A DNA stretch of 64,000 nt from Selenomonadaceae bacterium (GTDB lineage: Bacteria > Bacillota > Negativicutes > Selenomonadales > Selenomonadaceae), in contig JAFUTY010000053.1 in NCBI GenBank assembly GCA_017484005.1, positions 1-64,000 on the forward strand, given 5' to 3'. The position numbers were made by a program, and so were the translations under genes. Under the pieces are notes generated by a model. The model saw only the letters and a list, made by a program, of their open reading frames with translations, searched no databases and was not told the DNA's origin. Below are positions 9,472 to 19,485 of the stretch, one piece after another (position 1 is the stretch's first letter; the number at the start of each line of letters is the position of its first letter).

Positions 9472-12056
9472 GCGATACACCGATGATCAAGCAGTATCGC
9501 GCGCTGAAATCTCAAAATCCTGACGCGCTTTTATTTTTCAGACTCGGCGATTTTTTCGAGATGTTTTATCACGACGCGGAAATTGGATCTCAAATTCTCG
9601 GCGTCACATTGACAAGCCGTTCGAAAGATGCCGATGGAAAAATTCCGATGTGCGGAGTTCCAGTGCGAGCTGTCGAGGGATATATCGATCGACTCGTCAA
9701 GGCTGGATATAAAGTTGCGATTGTCGATCAAGTCAGCGATCCAAAGGCCTCGGGATTGACTGATCGCGAGATTGTTCGAGTTGTCACGCCTGGAACTCAA
9801 ATCAGCGATTCAGTTTTGGAGGACGCGTCGAATCATTACATTGTCTTGATTCGCGAAATCCCTGCTCGAATTTTATTTGCCGGCGCGGATGTTTCAACTG
9901 GCGAATGTTTCTATGGAAGTTTCGATTCAGTCAAAGATTCGAATTCAGCATTCAATTCACTTTGCGACGAATTGTTTAGACTGTCGCCGCGAGAAATTTT
10001 GATCGTTCAAAATCCAACATTCAAATCACAGCTCGAGGAATTTTCGATTCAAAGATTATCGAATTGCGCATTGACTTCAATCGATGAATTGTCGCGGGAT
10101 GTTGAAAGTCGAATCATTGAGCATTTTGATTCATCGAATCGCCCTTCGCAATTTATGACGGATCTCGATTCATGTTCAGCAGTTGCAACGCTTCTCGATT
10201 ATCTCCATGAAAAATTGCGGACGGATCTATCGCATGTGTCAAAACTTCGAGCGATTGATGCATCGAACGGCTTGATTCTTGATACAACGTCAATGAGAAA
10301 TCTCGAGATTCTGCAAAATCTTCGTGACGGTGGAAAACGTGGAACATTATTCGCGGTGCTCGATTTCACCAAAACAGCGATGGGAATGAGATTATTGCGA
10401 CGCTGGCTGTCAAATCCATTGCAAGATGTGGTGGAGATCAATCGGCGGCTCGATTCAGTCGAAGAGCTCGTGAAAAATTTTGCATTCAGATCTCAACTCC
10501 GCGATGCATTCAAAGAGATTCATGATTTCGAGCGAATTTTGACGAAGATCGAAGTTGGATCTGCAAATGCTCGGGATTTGATTTCGCTGAAATTGTCGCT
10601 GAAAGTTCTGCCGAAAATTTATGAAGTCCTTGAGCAGACAAAATCAAGTCTCCTTAGAAAATGTCACGAGCAAATGGTGCTATTCACGGATCTCACAGAT
10701 TTACTCGAGCGTGCAATAATCGATGAACCGCCGCTGTCAATTCGTGAGGGCGGAATCATCAAGGAGAAATATGACGGTGATCTCGACGATTTGCGAAAGC
10801 TGGCGCATGATTCGAAGTCGACGCTGCAGGGAATCGAGGAGCGCGAGCGTCAATCGACTGGAATTAAATCGCTGAAAATTGGATATAACCGTGTTTTTGG
10901 ATATTTCATCGAAATTCGAAGTTCAAGCAGTGACAAAGTTCCCAACAATTATATTCGGAAGCAGACACTGTCGAATGCTGAGCGATTCATCACGCCGGAG
11001 CTCAAGGAATTCGAGACAAAAATTCTTGGAGCGCAGGAAAAAATCGCGAATGTTGAATATGAGATTTTTTCATTCCTTCGAAGTCTGATTCGCGGGAGAT
11101 TGGCTCAAATTCAACAGACGGCAACAGTCATCGCGACGCTCGACACTCTCGCAAGTTTTGCTGAAGCCGCGACAAGTTACAATTATATTCGTCCGGAAGT
11201 TTTGCCAGGCGAATCGATTCGAATCAAAGATGGCAGGCATCCAGTTGTCGAAAGAATGCTCGAGCGAGATTTATTCGTTCCGAACGATACAAAACTCGAT
11301 CATTCTGACTGCGAAATCATGTTAATCACTGGACCAAACATGGCTGGCAAATCGACTTACATGCGACAAGTTGCTCTGCTCGTGACAATGGCGCAAATCG
11401 GCTCATTCATCCCTGCATCGAGTGCAAAAATCGCGCCGGTCGATCGAATTTTCACTCGAATCGGTGCGAGCGATGATCTTGCATCGGGACAGTCAACATT
11501 TATGGTCGAGATGAATGAAGTCTCGCAAATTTTGAAATATGCAACGAAGAAAAGTCTAGTGCTGCTCGATGAAGTTGGACGGGGAACTTCAACATTCGAT
11601 GGAATGAGCATCGCGCGAGCAGTTTTGGAGCACATCGATCGAAAAATTCATGCCAAGACTTTATTCGCGACACATTATCATGAACTTACATCGTTAGCTG
11701 GCGGGAAGATCAAAAATTTTTGCATCGCAGTCAAGGAAAGATCGGGCGAATTAACATTTCTTCGAAGAATTCTCGAGGGCGCAGCAGATCGATCCTACGG
11801 AATTCATGTCGCGAGGCTCGCTGGACTTCCAAAATCTGTGACAAAACGAGCTGAAGAAATTTTGAGCGAGTTAGAATCGAATCCTCAAACTCCAATCGAG
11901 CGACCAAAATCTGATTCGATTCCCACGCTGTTCGAGACAAAATCGAAGTTACAGCAAAAAATTCTCGCGCTGGATATTATGTCAATGACTCCGCTCGAGG
12001 CACTGAATCTCCTTTACAATTTGCAAATCGAAATCAAAAATGAAATCGGTGACTGA
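9468..12056 (+). CDS. mutS: DNA mismatch repair protein MutS
   Basis: MutS binds mismatches and small loops and recruits MutL. The 862-residue product has the N-terminal mismatch-binding domain with the Phe-x-Glu signature in GDFFEMF, the connector, lever and clamp regions, Walker A GPNMAGKST (from residue 622) and Walker B LLDEVGRG (about 700). Length is normal. The gene is intact, but its last 298 bases are repeated directly downstream (12079-12376), and a further short echo of its end lies just before mutL. Loss or change of this gene would affect slippage at the poly-G tracts 6-15 kb to the right. Confidence 0.97.
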   Translation: MSDTPMIKQYRALKSQNPDALLFFRLGDFFEMFYHDAEIGSQILGVTLTSRSKDADGKIPMCGVPVRAVEGYIDRLVKAGYKVAIVDQVSDPKASGLTDREIVRVVTPGTQISDSVLEDASNHYIVLIREIPARILFAGADVSTGECFYGSFDSVKDSNSAFNSLCDELFRLSPREILIVQNPTFKSQLEEFSIQRLSNCALTSIDELSRDVESRIIEHFDSSNRPSQFMTDLDSCSAVATLLDYLHEKLRTDLSHVSKLRAIDASNGLILDTTSMRNLEILQNLRDGGKRGTLFAVLDFTKTAMGMRLLRRWLSNPLQDVVEINRRLDSVEELVKNFAFRSQLRDAFKEIHDFERILTKIEVGSANARDLISLKLSLKVLPKIYEVLEQTKSSLLRKCHEQMVLFTDLTDLLERAIIDEPPLSIREGGIIKEKYDGDLDDLRKLAHDSKSTLQGIEERERQSTGIKSLKIGYNRVFGYFIEIRSSSSDKVPNNYIRKQTLSNAERFITPELKEFETKILGAQEKIANVEYEIFSFLRSLIRGRLAQIQQTATVIATLDTLASFAEAATSYNYIRPEVLPGESIRIKDGRHPVVERMLERDLFVPNDTKLDHSDCEIMLITGPNMAGKSTYMRQVALLVTMAQIGSFIPASSAKIAPVDRIFTRIGASDDLASGQSTFMVEMNEVSQILKYATKKSLVLLDEVGRGTSTFDGMSIARAVLEHIDRKIHAKTLFATHYHELTSLAGGKIKNFCIAVKERSGELTFLRRILEGAADRSYGIHVARLAGLPKSVTKRAEEILSELESNPQTPIERPKSDSIPTLFETKSKLQQKILALDIMSMTPLEALNLLYNLQIEIKNEIGD

Positions 12057-12078
12057 TCTTCAATAAATCATGATCAAA

Positions 12079-12376
12079 TCTTCGAAGAATTCTCGAGAGC
12101 GCGGCAGATCGATCTTACGGAATTCATGTCGCGAGGCTCGCTGGACTTCCAAAATCTGTGACAAAACGAGCTGAAGAAATTTTGCGCGAGTTAGAATCGA
12201 ATCCTCAAACTCCAATCGAGCGACCAAAATCTGATTCGATCCCGACTCTGTTCGAAACAAAATCGAAGTTACAACAAAAAATTCTCGCGCTGGATATTAT
12301 GTCAATGACTCCGCTCGAGGCACTGAATCTCCTTTACAATTTGCAAATCGAAATCAAAAATGAAATCGGCGATTAA
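12079..12376 (+). pseudogene. duplicated 3' end of mutS
   Basis: This stretch repeats 11759-12056 at an offset of exactly 320 bases, with about a dozen substitutions. In the mutS frame it encodes the same last 99 or so residues with only two amino-acid changes (Gly to Ser, Ser to Arg); the other changes are silent. No start signal precedes it, so it is probably not translated on its own. The excess of silent changes suggests the two copies diverged while each was part of a working mutS, as expected if a related strain's mutS end was joined in by recombination. Confidence 0.85.
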
Positions 12377-12409
12377 TTTTTCAAATTTATACTCCAAATC
12401 GATTTTTAG

Positions 12410-12446
12410 TACAAATTTTAAAATTCAAAATGAAGCTGGTGATTGA
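12410..12446 (+). repeat. third echo of the mutS end, abutting mutL
   Basis: The sequence TCAAAATGAAGCTGGTGATTGA resembles the last codons of mutS (ATCAAAAATGAAATCGGTGA, then CTGA), and its TGA directly touches the GTG start of mutL. It probably marks the original mutS stop/mutL start junction, pushed apart by the duplication. Confidence 0.55.
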
Positions 12447-14210
12447 GTGAAAGTACATATGCTCGACGATTCAACGATCAATAAAATTGCAGCTGGAGAA
12501 GTTGTCGATCGTCCTGCGTCGATTGTCAAAGAGCTTGTGGAAAATTCTATCGATGCAAAATCAACGCGAATCGAAGTTGAAATTCAATCGGGCGGAATTT
12601 CTTTGATTCGAGTGACTGACAATGGATCTGGAATGGATGAATCAGACGCTCGATTGGCGATTCAACGTCATGCGACGAGCAAAATCTCGCGAGTCGATGA
12701 TCTTTTCGAGATTCAAACGCTGGGATTTCGAGGCGAGGCACTTCCATCAATCGCAGCAGTATCGAGATTTTCAATGCGAACGCGAATTCATGATTCAGAT
12801 CTCGGAACTCAAGTCTTAATCGTCGGCGGACATGAAAAGGATCTCGGCTCGATTGGCTGTTCAATCGGAACGACAATTCAAGTTGAGGATCTATTTTTCA
12901 ACACTCCAGCTCGCAAAAAATTTCTCAAAACAAATTCAACCGAGGCGAATCGAGTTCAAGAGATCGTGACAAAACTCGCATTGTCACATCCAGAAATCGC
13001 GTTCAAATTTTTGAATGGCAATCGAGTCTCATTTCAAACTTCCGGCGAGACAGATCTTTTCAACGCGCTCGGAAATATTTACGGAATCGAGACTCAGGCG
13101 CAGATGTTGAAACTCGATTTCACTGAAAACGATCTTCACATCGGCGGCTTTATATCGAAACCGAATCTGATAAAAAGTACAAGAGCATGGCAGACTTATC
13201 TCGTCAACGGAAGGATTGTTCAGAGTCGAGCAATCGCTAAGGCAATCGATAACGCGTATCGATCTTTGATTCCTCGAGTTGGATTTCCGCTCGCTGTCAT
13301 TGATGTAACAGTTCCGACGAATTCAATCGATATCAATGTTCATCCACAGAAAGCCGAGATCAAATTTGAAGATGAGGGCAAAATTTTCCATGCAGTTTAT
13401 CACGCGATTCAGGATTCACTTCGAATTCAATCCTCGAGCAAAAACATTCGAGATTTTGCGGCGGATGCATCGAATCAAATCCCGAAACATTTTCCATCTT
13501 CCGAACAAAAAAATTCTGCTCGACCTGCATTATTCGAGGTAACAGGTGAACAGAAATTTTCTGAGGATCTCGTGCCGATTGAACATGGAATTCCATTTGA
13601 AAATCGTCCGAGTGATTCGCTCGAGCCGCTGGGACAAATCGCGCTGTGTTATATAATCGCGCGGGATCGAGATGATTTGTACATCGTCGATCAGCACGCC
13701 GCGCATGAGAGAATCTTGTTCGATAGACTTTCCGCTCGCACTGATGGAATTCCAGCACAGCAGTTATTGATAAATCTGTTTTTGAAATTTTCGCCGCGAG
13801 AGTCAGATTTGATCGAAAAAAATTTGGATCTTTTTCATAATCTTGGATTCACAATGGAATTATCAGGCGACAATGAATTCAGATTGATCGAAATTCCTGC
13901 CGATGTTCCAAATTCTGAAGCCGAGAGTTTGATTCGAGAAATCGTAACAAATCTCAGCGACAACCATGAAACTTCGTCAGATGAAATTCGAAAATCAGTT
14001 CTCGCAATGACTGCATGTCGCGCGGCAATCAAAGCAGGAATGCAGCTTTCGAGTGAGCACATGAAAATTTTGCTCGATGAATTAGCAGCGACGAAGTATC
14101 CTTATACATGTCCACACGGAAGACCGACAATCTTGAAATTTTCGAGCGGAGAACTTGCATCGATGTTCAAGCGCACAGGTTTTGATCATACCGAGGAGCA
14201 TAGAATATAA
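12447..14210 (+). CDS. mutL: DNA mismatch repair protein MutL
   Basis: MutL couples mismatch recognition to strand removal. The 587-residue protein has the GHKL ATPase motifs ENSIDAKS, DNGSGMD and GFRGEALPSI in its N-terminal half. Its C-terminal domain carries the endonuclease metal-site motif DQHAAHE (from residue 415), the ACRAAIKAG segment and CPHGRPT (555), so this is a nicking-type MutL, with Asp in place of the last Glu of the DQHA motif. The GTG start fits the family N-terminus; its ribosome-binding site is weak, consistent with ancestral coupling to mutS. Confidence 0.96.
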   Translation: MKVHMLDDSTINKIAAGEVVDRPASIVKELVENSIDAKSTRIEVEIQSGGISLIRVTDNGSGMDESDARLAIQRHATSKISRVDDLFEIQTLGFRGEALPSIAAVSRFSMRTRIHDSDLGTQVLIVGGHEKDLGSIGCSIGTTIQVEDLFFNTPARKKFLKTNSTEANRVQEIVTKLALSHPEIAFKFLNGNRVSFQTSGETDLFNALGNIYGIETQAQMLKLDFTENDLHIGGFISKPNLIKSTRAWQTYLVNGRIVQSRAIAKAIDNAYRSLIPRVGFPLAVIDVTVPTNSIDINVHPQKAEIKFEDEGKIFHAVYHAIQDSLRIQSSSKNIRDFAADASNQIPKHFPSSEQKNSARPALFEVTGEQKFSEDLVPIEHGIPFENRPSDSLEPLGQIALCYIIARDRDDLYIVDQHAAHERILFDRLSARTDGIPAQQLLINLFLKFSPRESDLIEKNLDLFHNLGFTMELSGDNEFRLIEIPADVPNSEAESLIREIVTNLSDNHETSSDEIRKSVLAMTACRAAIKAGMQLSSEHMKILLDELAATKYPYTCPHGRPTILKFSSGELASMFKRTGFDHTEEHRI

Positions 14211-14222
14211 AGAGGTGGTTTT

Positions 14223-15353
14223 ATGAAGGCAATACCATATGGCACTCGCGATTTTCTGCCGCGTGATGCTGAATTGAAAATCGAAATCGAATCAAAACTC
14301 GCTCGATTGTTTCCGAGCTGGGGATATGATCCAATCGTGACTCCAACAATCGAATTCACCGAGACGCTCAAGGATGTCGACGACTCGCGAATCATGAAAT
14401 TTTGCTACAATAATCGAGACGTTGCACTTCGATACGAGATGACAACTCCAATCGCTCGATTAGTTGCAACTCGATTGAAAGATTCGCCGATGCCTTTGAA
14501 ACTTTTTTACTTGGCGAACGTGTTTCGATATGAGCAGACTCAAGCGGGACGTCAATGTGAATTTTATCAAGCTGGCGCGGAATTGATGGGACAGGGATCA
14601 GTTGCCGCCGATGCAGAAATTCTCGCGCTCGCAATAAAATCTCTCGAATCGGTGGGACTCGAGGATTTTTCAATTTGCTTAGGACAGGTTGAATTTGCTC
14701 GAGGATTGATGGAACAGAATCGAATCGAATCCAAAATTCAGCGGGCAATTGAAAGATCGATCGAGCGTCATGATCTCGTCGCGCTGGAATCGATTGTTGA
14801 TTCGCTGCATTTGGAAAAATCTGCGGCGGGAGCATTGAAAGAAATTCCATTGCTCCATGGAAAAAATCTCGATCGAGCATATGAAATCGCGGGGAATGAC
14901 AAATCTCGACGTGCGCTCGATGATTTATCTGAAATTCGCAAATTGCTCGAGAGTTATGGCGCGGCAGATCGAATCGTTTTTGATCTTGGAATCATTCGCG
15001 ATTTTGGATATTACACCGGAATGGTTTTCGAGGCTTACACTCCGGAATTGGGAATGTCAATTGCAGGCGGTGGAAGATATGATCGACTGCTTTTCGATTT
15101 TGGAATGGCATGTCCAGCGACTGGATTTGCATTGGGAATCGATAGAGTGATGCTCGCGCTGAAAAATTCGGATCGTCAAAAAGATCTGTTGATAAGTTTT
15201 GCATCTGGAAAAATTTCCGAGGCGATTGAACTTGCAACTCGATTGAGATCTGAAGGGAAAAATGTCGAGCTGTCACTTACTGCACAAACTCGAGACGCCG
15301 CTGAAAGATCTCGATCGAAGAAAAATTTCCGTGAATTGATCTACCTTGAATGA
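14223..15353 (+). CDS. hisZ: ATP phosphoribosyltransferase regulatory subunit HisZ
   Basis: HisZ is a catalytically inactive relative of histidyl-tRNA synthetase that activates short-form HisG and gives it histidine feedback. The 376-residue product has the class II core (GTRDFLP near the N-terminus, FRYEQTQAGRQCEFYQAG) and the glycine-rich motif GGGRYDRL, and it lacks the C-terminal anticodon-binding domain of HisS. The nearby short hisG (15824) supports HisZ over HisS. The ATG follows AGAGGTGG. Confidence 0.9.
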   Translation: MKAIPYGTRDFLPRDAELKIEIESKLARLFPSWGYDPIVTPTIEFTETLKDVDDSRIMKFCYNNRDVALRYEMTTPIARLVATRLKDSPMPLKLFYLANVFRYEQTQAGRQCEFYQAGAELMGQGSVAADAEILALAIKSLESVGLEDFSICLGQVEFARGLMEQNRIESKIQRAIERSIERHDLVALESIVDSLHLEKSAAGALKEIPLLHGKNLDRAYEIAGNDKSRRALDDLSEIRKLLESYGAADRIVFDLGIIRDFGYYTGMVFEAYTPELGMSIAGGGRYDRLLFDFGMACPATGFALGIDRVMLALKNSDRQKDLLISFASGKISEAIELATRLRSEGKNVELSLTAQTRDAAERSRSKKNFRELIYLE

Positions 15354-15814
15354 ATCGAGTCATTCAATTTTATCGAGCGATCTTTTCGCGAATCGATTCA
15401 GACGATCTTGAATTCATAAAAAAATATTTGGATCGAGATTGCGAGCTGGATCTATTTTTCGCACAGCATCCCGCGGATCAAAAGCATGCAGTGAATGTCG
15501 CTCGAATGTTAGGATCGGATCGATTTTTGATTCGATGCGGATTGCTGCATGACGTTGGGAGAGTCAAGGGCGATCTCGATATTTTTGGAAAAGTGTTTTG
15601 TGTGCTCGCTGAAAAATTTCCATGGCTGATTTTGACTCGATCGCTCGAAAAGAAATTCCATATTTACAAACATCATGCGGAGATCGGTGCTGAAAAATTG
15701 CGATCGATCGGTTTGAATCGCGAGGCTGAAATTATATCGAAACATCATTCTCCGGAAACAAAAAAAGATCCGCCCGAGCTTATCAAATTGCGTCGAGCGG
15801 ATTCGTTGAATTGA
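15350..15814 (+). CDS. HD-domain hydrolase within the his operon
   Basis: A 154-residue protein with the HD metal-binding pattern: a His in DQKHAVNVARM, HD in CGLLHDVGRVKGD, and HH in YKHHAEIGAE and SKHHSPE. HD proteins are usually phosphohydrolases of nucleotides or related phosphates. It overlaps hisZ by 4 bases (ATGA) and precedes hisG by 9 bases, so it must be co-translated with histidine genes. Its substrate cannot be read from the sequence. A link to the pathway's phosphorylated intermediates is possible but not shown. Confidence 0.75.
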   Translation: MNRVIQFYRAIFSRIDSDDLEFIKKYLDRDCELDLFFAQHPADQKHAVNVARMLGSDRFLIRCGLLHDVGRVKGDLDIFGKVFCVLAEKFPWLILTRSLEKKFHIYKHHAEIGAEKLRSIGLNREAEIISKHHSPETKKDPPELIKLRRADSLN

Positions 15815-15823
15815 GGGATTTTA

Positions 15824-16477
15824 TTGAACAGGGAATATTTGACAATCGCATTTCCAAAGGGAAAACTTTTCAAATTATCGCGAGATCTTTTCGAAAAAAT
15901 TGGATTCACTGCCGAGGGACTCGAAGAAAAATCTCGCAAGCTCGTGATATCTAATGAAGAAAAAAAAATCAGATTCATCATCGTGAAAACTTCAGATGTG
16001 CCGACTTATGTTGAATATGGCGCGGCAGATCTTGGAGTCATTGGCAAAGATGTGCTGCTCGAATCGGCGAAAAATGTTTATGAATTGCTCGATTTGGGAT
16101 TTGGAAAGTGTCGATTGATGATGGCAGTTCCAAATTCTCAGCGTCGCGAAAAATTTTCCGATTATGCAAATACGCGAGTCGCGACAAAATTTCCACACAT
16201 CGCCGAGAAATTTTTCAATTCGCGCGGAATGCAGATGGAATATATCAAACTCAACGGCTCGATTGAACTTGCACCGATTGTTGGACTCTCGGAATCGATT
16301 GTTGATATCGTTGAAACTGGAACAACTCTTCGCGAAAATGATCTCGTCGAAATCGAGACAATTCTGCATGCGACGGCTCGATTAATTGCGAATCGAGTGA
16401 GTTTCCAATTGAAATTTGATCGAATCAAGCCAATGACTGATGCACTTCGAAAAATTCTCGAGGAGGAGAAAGCATGA
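15824..16477 (+). CDS. hisG: ATP phosphoribosyltransferase, short form
   Basis: Catalyses the first step of histidine synthesis, joining ATP and PRPP. At 217 residues it is the short form without the C-terminal regulatory domain and so needs HisZ. Visible signatures are AFPKGKLF at the N-terminus, ADLGVIGKDV, and the PRPP-binding region DIVETGTTLRENDL. The start is TTG at 15824 with GAGGGA 6 bases upstream. Its stop overlaps the hisD start by 4 bases. Confidence 0.95.
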   Translation: MNREYLTIAFPKGKLFKLSRDLFEKIGFTAEGLEEKSRKLVISNEEKKIRFIIVKTSDVPTYVEYGAADLGVIGKDVLLESAKNVYELLDLGFGKCRLMMAVPNSQRREKFSDYANTRVATKFPHIAEKFFNSRGMQMEYIKLNGSIELAPIVGLSESIVDIVETGTTLRENDLVEIETILHATARLIANRVSFQLKFDRIKPMTDALRKILEEEKA

Positions 16478-17790
16478 AAATTTATCGAGATTCATCTGAC
16501 ATCGAAAAAATTCTCACGAAAAAATCTTTCGATGAAATCGAGCTTTCTCCAAAAATTCGAGAGGCAAATCGAAAATTATTCGGCGAGGATTTGACAGCGA
16601 TTGAAATCGTTCGAAGAATCATTGCGGAAGTTAGAGCGAATGGAGATCAAGCCGTCAAAAAATATACTGAATTGCTCGATGGATCAAAACTGGATCGATT
16701 CGAAGTTTCATACGATGAATTTTCGGAAGCGGAATCGAAAGTTGATCCGAAAATCATGTTATCTCTCGAGCGGGCGGCATCGAACATTCGACAATATCAC
16801 GAGGAACAAAAACCGAACAGCTGGATGACATTTCGCGACAAAGGATCGATTCTCGGGCAGTCGATTGTGCCTCTTCGACGCGTTGGAATTTATGTGCCTG
16901 GTGGAACTGCGGCCTATCCCTCGTCAGTTTTGATGAACGCGATTCCTGCGGCAGTATCTGGTGTCTCGGAAATTTTCATGGCAGTTCCAACTCGAAACGG
17001 CGAATTGAATCCATATGTTTTGATGGCGGCTCGAATCGCTGGAGTCGATCGAGTTTTCAAAATCGGAGGAGCGCAGGCGATTGCAGCGTTTGCATTTGGG
17101 ACTGAATCGATTCCGCGCGTCGATAAAATTGCTGGACCTGGAAATATTTTTGTAACGCTCGCGAAAAAAGAAGTCTATGGACATTGCGACATCGATATGT
17201 TAGCTGGACCTTCCGAGATTTTGATTGTCGCCGACGAATCTGCAGATCCAATTTTGACGGCGGCAGATCTTCTTTCGCAGGCTGAACATGATCCTCTCGC
17301 AACGAGCATTTTAATCACGACGGATCAAAATTTAGCGGATCGAGTTTCTGCAGAAGTTGATAAACAATTGGCAGAACTTCCTCGACGTGAAATTGCCGAG
17401 ACTTCAATCGATCTCAATGGAAAAATCATTGTCACGGAAAATTTGGATCGCGCGATTGATTTGGCGAATATTTCCGCTCCGGAACATCTCGAATTGCTCG
17501 TGAAAGATCCATGGCAATGGATTCCAAAAATTGATCGAGCCGGCGCGATTTTCTTGGGATCGAATTCTCCTGAACCATTGGGAGATTATTTCGCTGGACC
17601 ATCTCACGTTTTACCGACTGGAGGATCTGCTCGATTTTCCTCTGTCTTGAGCGTTGAAACATTTTTGCGTCGAGTCAGTTTGATTTCATATACTCGCGAC
17701 GCTTTGGAAAATGTTTCGAAAGAGATCATATCTTTAGCAAAAACTGAAGGACTCGATGCGCACGCTCGAGCGATCGAGAAACGTTTCTAA
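16474..17790 (+). CDS. hisD: histidinol dehydrogenase
   Basis: Oxidises L-histidinol to L-histidine in two NAD-dependent steps. The 438-residue product has family landmarks VYVPGGTAAYPSSV, KIAGPGNIFV, DMLAGPSEIL, SQAEHDPLA (zinc/catalytic region) and GPSHVLPTGG. It is the last gene of hisZ-HD-hisG-hisD, with ATGA overlap with hisG, and is followed by a strong terminator. The remaining his genes are not in this window. Confidence 0.96.
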   Translation: MKIYRDSSDIEKILTKKSFDEIELSPKIREANRKLFGEDLTAIEIVRRIIAEVRANGDQAVKKYTELLDGSKLDRFEVSYDEFSEAESKVDPKIMLSLERAASNIRQYHEEQKPNSWMTFRDKGSILGQSIVPLRRVGIYVPGGTAAYPSSVLMNAIPAAVSGVSEIFMAVPTRNGELNPYVLMAARIAGVDRVFKIGGAQAIAAFAFGTESIPRVDKIAGPGNIFVTLAKKEVYGHCDIDMLAGPSEILIVADESADPILTAADLLSQAEHDPLATSILITTDQNLADRVSAEVDKQLAELPRREIAETSIDLNGKIIVTENLDRAIDLANISAPEHLELLVKDPWQWIPKIDRAGAIFLGSNSPEPLGDYFAGPSHVLPTGGSARFSSVLSVETFLRRVSLISYTRDALENVSKEIISLAKTEGLDAHARAIEKRF

Positions 17791-17798
17791 TTCCGAAC

Positions 17799-17845
17799 AA
17801 AAAAGAGATCCGAATCTCACAACGAGGTTCGGATCTCTTTTTTAT
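17799..17845. terminator. bidirectional terminator between hisD and the polysaccharide operon
   Basis: AAAAAAGAGATCCGAA pairs with TTCGGATCTCTTTTTT around a short loop, followed by TTTATTTCCGA. It serves the convergent his and polysaccharide operons. Confidence 0.85.
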
Positions 17846-17851
17846 TTCCGA

Positions 17852-19484
17852 TCACAATTTTTCCAAAATCTGTTTGTTTATATTTTGATAGTATTGCAGA
17901 TCTGCGGCAGTCCAATTTCGAGCTCCGCGTTCAACAAGTTTTTCATTGAGTTGACAACAGACATTTTCCTTTTTGAAAATATTCACGACAAACAACATCG
18001 CTACCGACTCGATACAACATTTATCCACGTCAATCAATTCTAGAGTCGGCGAAATCCAAACTGCATTCTCAAAAATTTTCTGGCAACAAACAATTCGAGA
18101 CAATGATGAAGTAAGTATTGCTTGATTTTTGAGAGCTGGCAATACAATTCGATTGCGCCCATCAACCGGCTCAGCTACACGATTGAATTGATATTTATAT
18201 TTTAACTCTTTTGGCATTAATCCTCGATCAAAGTTCTCTGGATAATCCAATTCAGTAATCATGATTGACGGATTAAAGTTTGAATGCGCAAGTTCAGCCA
18301 TATCGATGAGCATTTCCGGATGCAATTTGTCGCCTGGCAACACGAATTGAATATAATCTCCATCCGGTTTCGTCAATACATTTTGTAATTTAGATCGATC
18401 GATGAATTCAACTTGAGAAACTCTATCTTTCATTGCAAGGATTAATTCTGCAATGTTTGAAGTTGTGAGTAAGACGATATAGATTTTTTTGAATTCATAC
18501 GTTTGGTTGAAGATCGAATTGAGAGACTGAATTGATCTTTCTACATCGCCATCGAAGAGTAAAAAGATTCGAATGATCTCCCTTTTAGCCAGTGTACGCT
18601 CTCTGTAGATTGTATTGGCGAGATTTTCCGCGAGAGTGAGTAGTTTTTGTGTAGGATTGTTGCCCCCCCCCCCCCGAAAATCGAAGAGAAACTTCATTTT
18701 TATATGCTGAGAGATCTGTCGGAACAAAACCTTCCATGCTCATTTCTGCAACGCTTTCATCGTTTACATATCTACGTACGAATCTTTTACAGTGAATCGC
18801 GTGCCAAGTATAACGGCTGTACTTAAGCAATGTTGCAATCCATGACGTTGCATATTTTGAAATTTCTTGATTTTCGCTTCGGATGGGAATATGTGCATAG
18901 ATTATCGAATCGAGATCAATTGGTGAATTTGATTTTTGATCGGCAATTTTTAATCCATGATTTCCTTGCGCAACAGTGGGATTATGCTTAATCCAAAAAT
19001 CTCGTCCGACAAAAATTTTTTTAAATTCTTTCTTTGCATCATCTGCATTTAATTTAACCAGCGTGCGCGACAATGCATATTGAGTTTCATCATTATCGGC
19101 GAATCGATGCTCCCAGTTTTGAATTCGATAAATTTTTGTCGTATCAAGATTCTGAAGACACTTGCGCAAATCCTCAGAATTTCCATTGACGAGAATTGGA
19201 AATTCATCTACATCGAGTGGCAAAACAATATCAAAATTTTCATCGAATGCTCGATTTGAGAGTTTAGTTGTGATTTCAGCTTGAGCTTTTTCATCTCGAT
19301 CATAAGTTGAAATTTCAATTGGAAGTCCTTCAGATTTCAATGAATCAAGAATCTCGCGCGTTCTGTCTATAGATTTATGATCGCAAATGAAAATTTTATC
19401 AGCGAATAAAGCCCAATGCCGGACTGAACTTTCGACAATATCTTCTTCATTTCTGATCATCGAAACAACAGCAATTTTGTTCAT
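17852..19484 (-). CDS. phase-variable two-domain glycosyltransferase-like protein (OFF)
   Basis: The frame from the ATG at 19484 (MNKIAVVSMIRNEEDI) encodes a GT2-like domain with DHKSIDRT and a DxD-like LDVDEF. It reaches a run of 13 G at 18663-18675 and then stops at 18585 after about 299 residues. The C-terminal half continues in another frame to 17852; it resembles a second GT2 fold (SIQSLNSIFNQTYEFKKIYIV). A tract of 12 or 15 G would join them into about 543 residues, matching the length of the intact paralogue at 19486-21060. Such enzymes typically transfer sugars or related groups during surface-glycan assembly. Its ATG follows the stop of the upstream gene by one base. Confidence 0.8.
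18663..18675 (-). repeat. poly-G tract of 13 (phase switch)
   Basis: Thirteen C on the plus strand, 13 G in the coding strand. The coding frame changes exactly here; it is in frame when the length is a multiple of 3. Confidence 0.9.
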
Positions 19485-19485
19485 T

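Noticed and set aside
14223..15353. Histidyl-tRNA synthetase (hisS)
   Set aside because: The protein is shorter, lacks the anticodon-binding domain, and sits with short-form hisG, so hisZ fits better.
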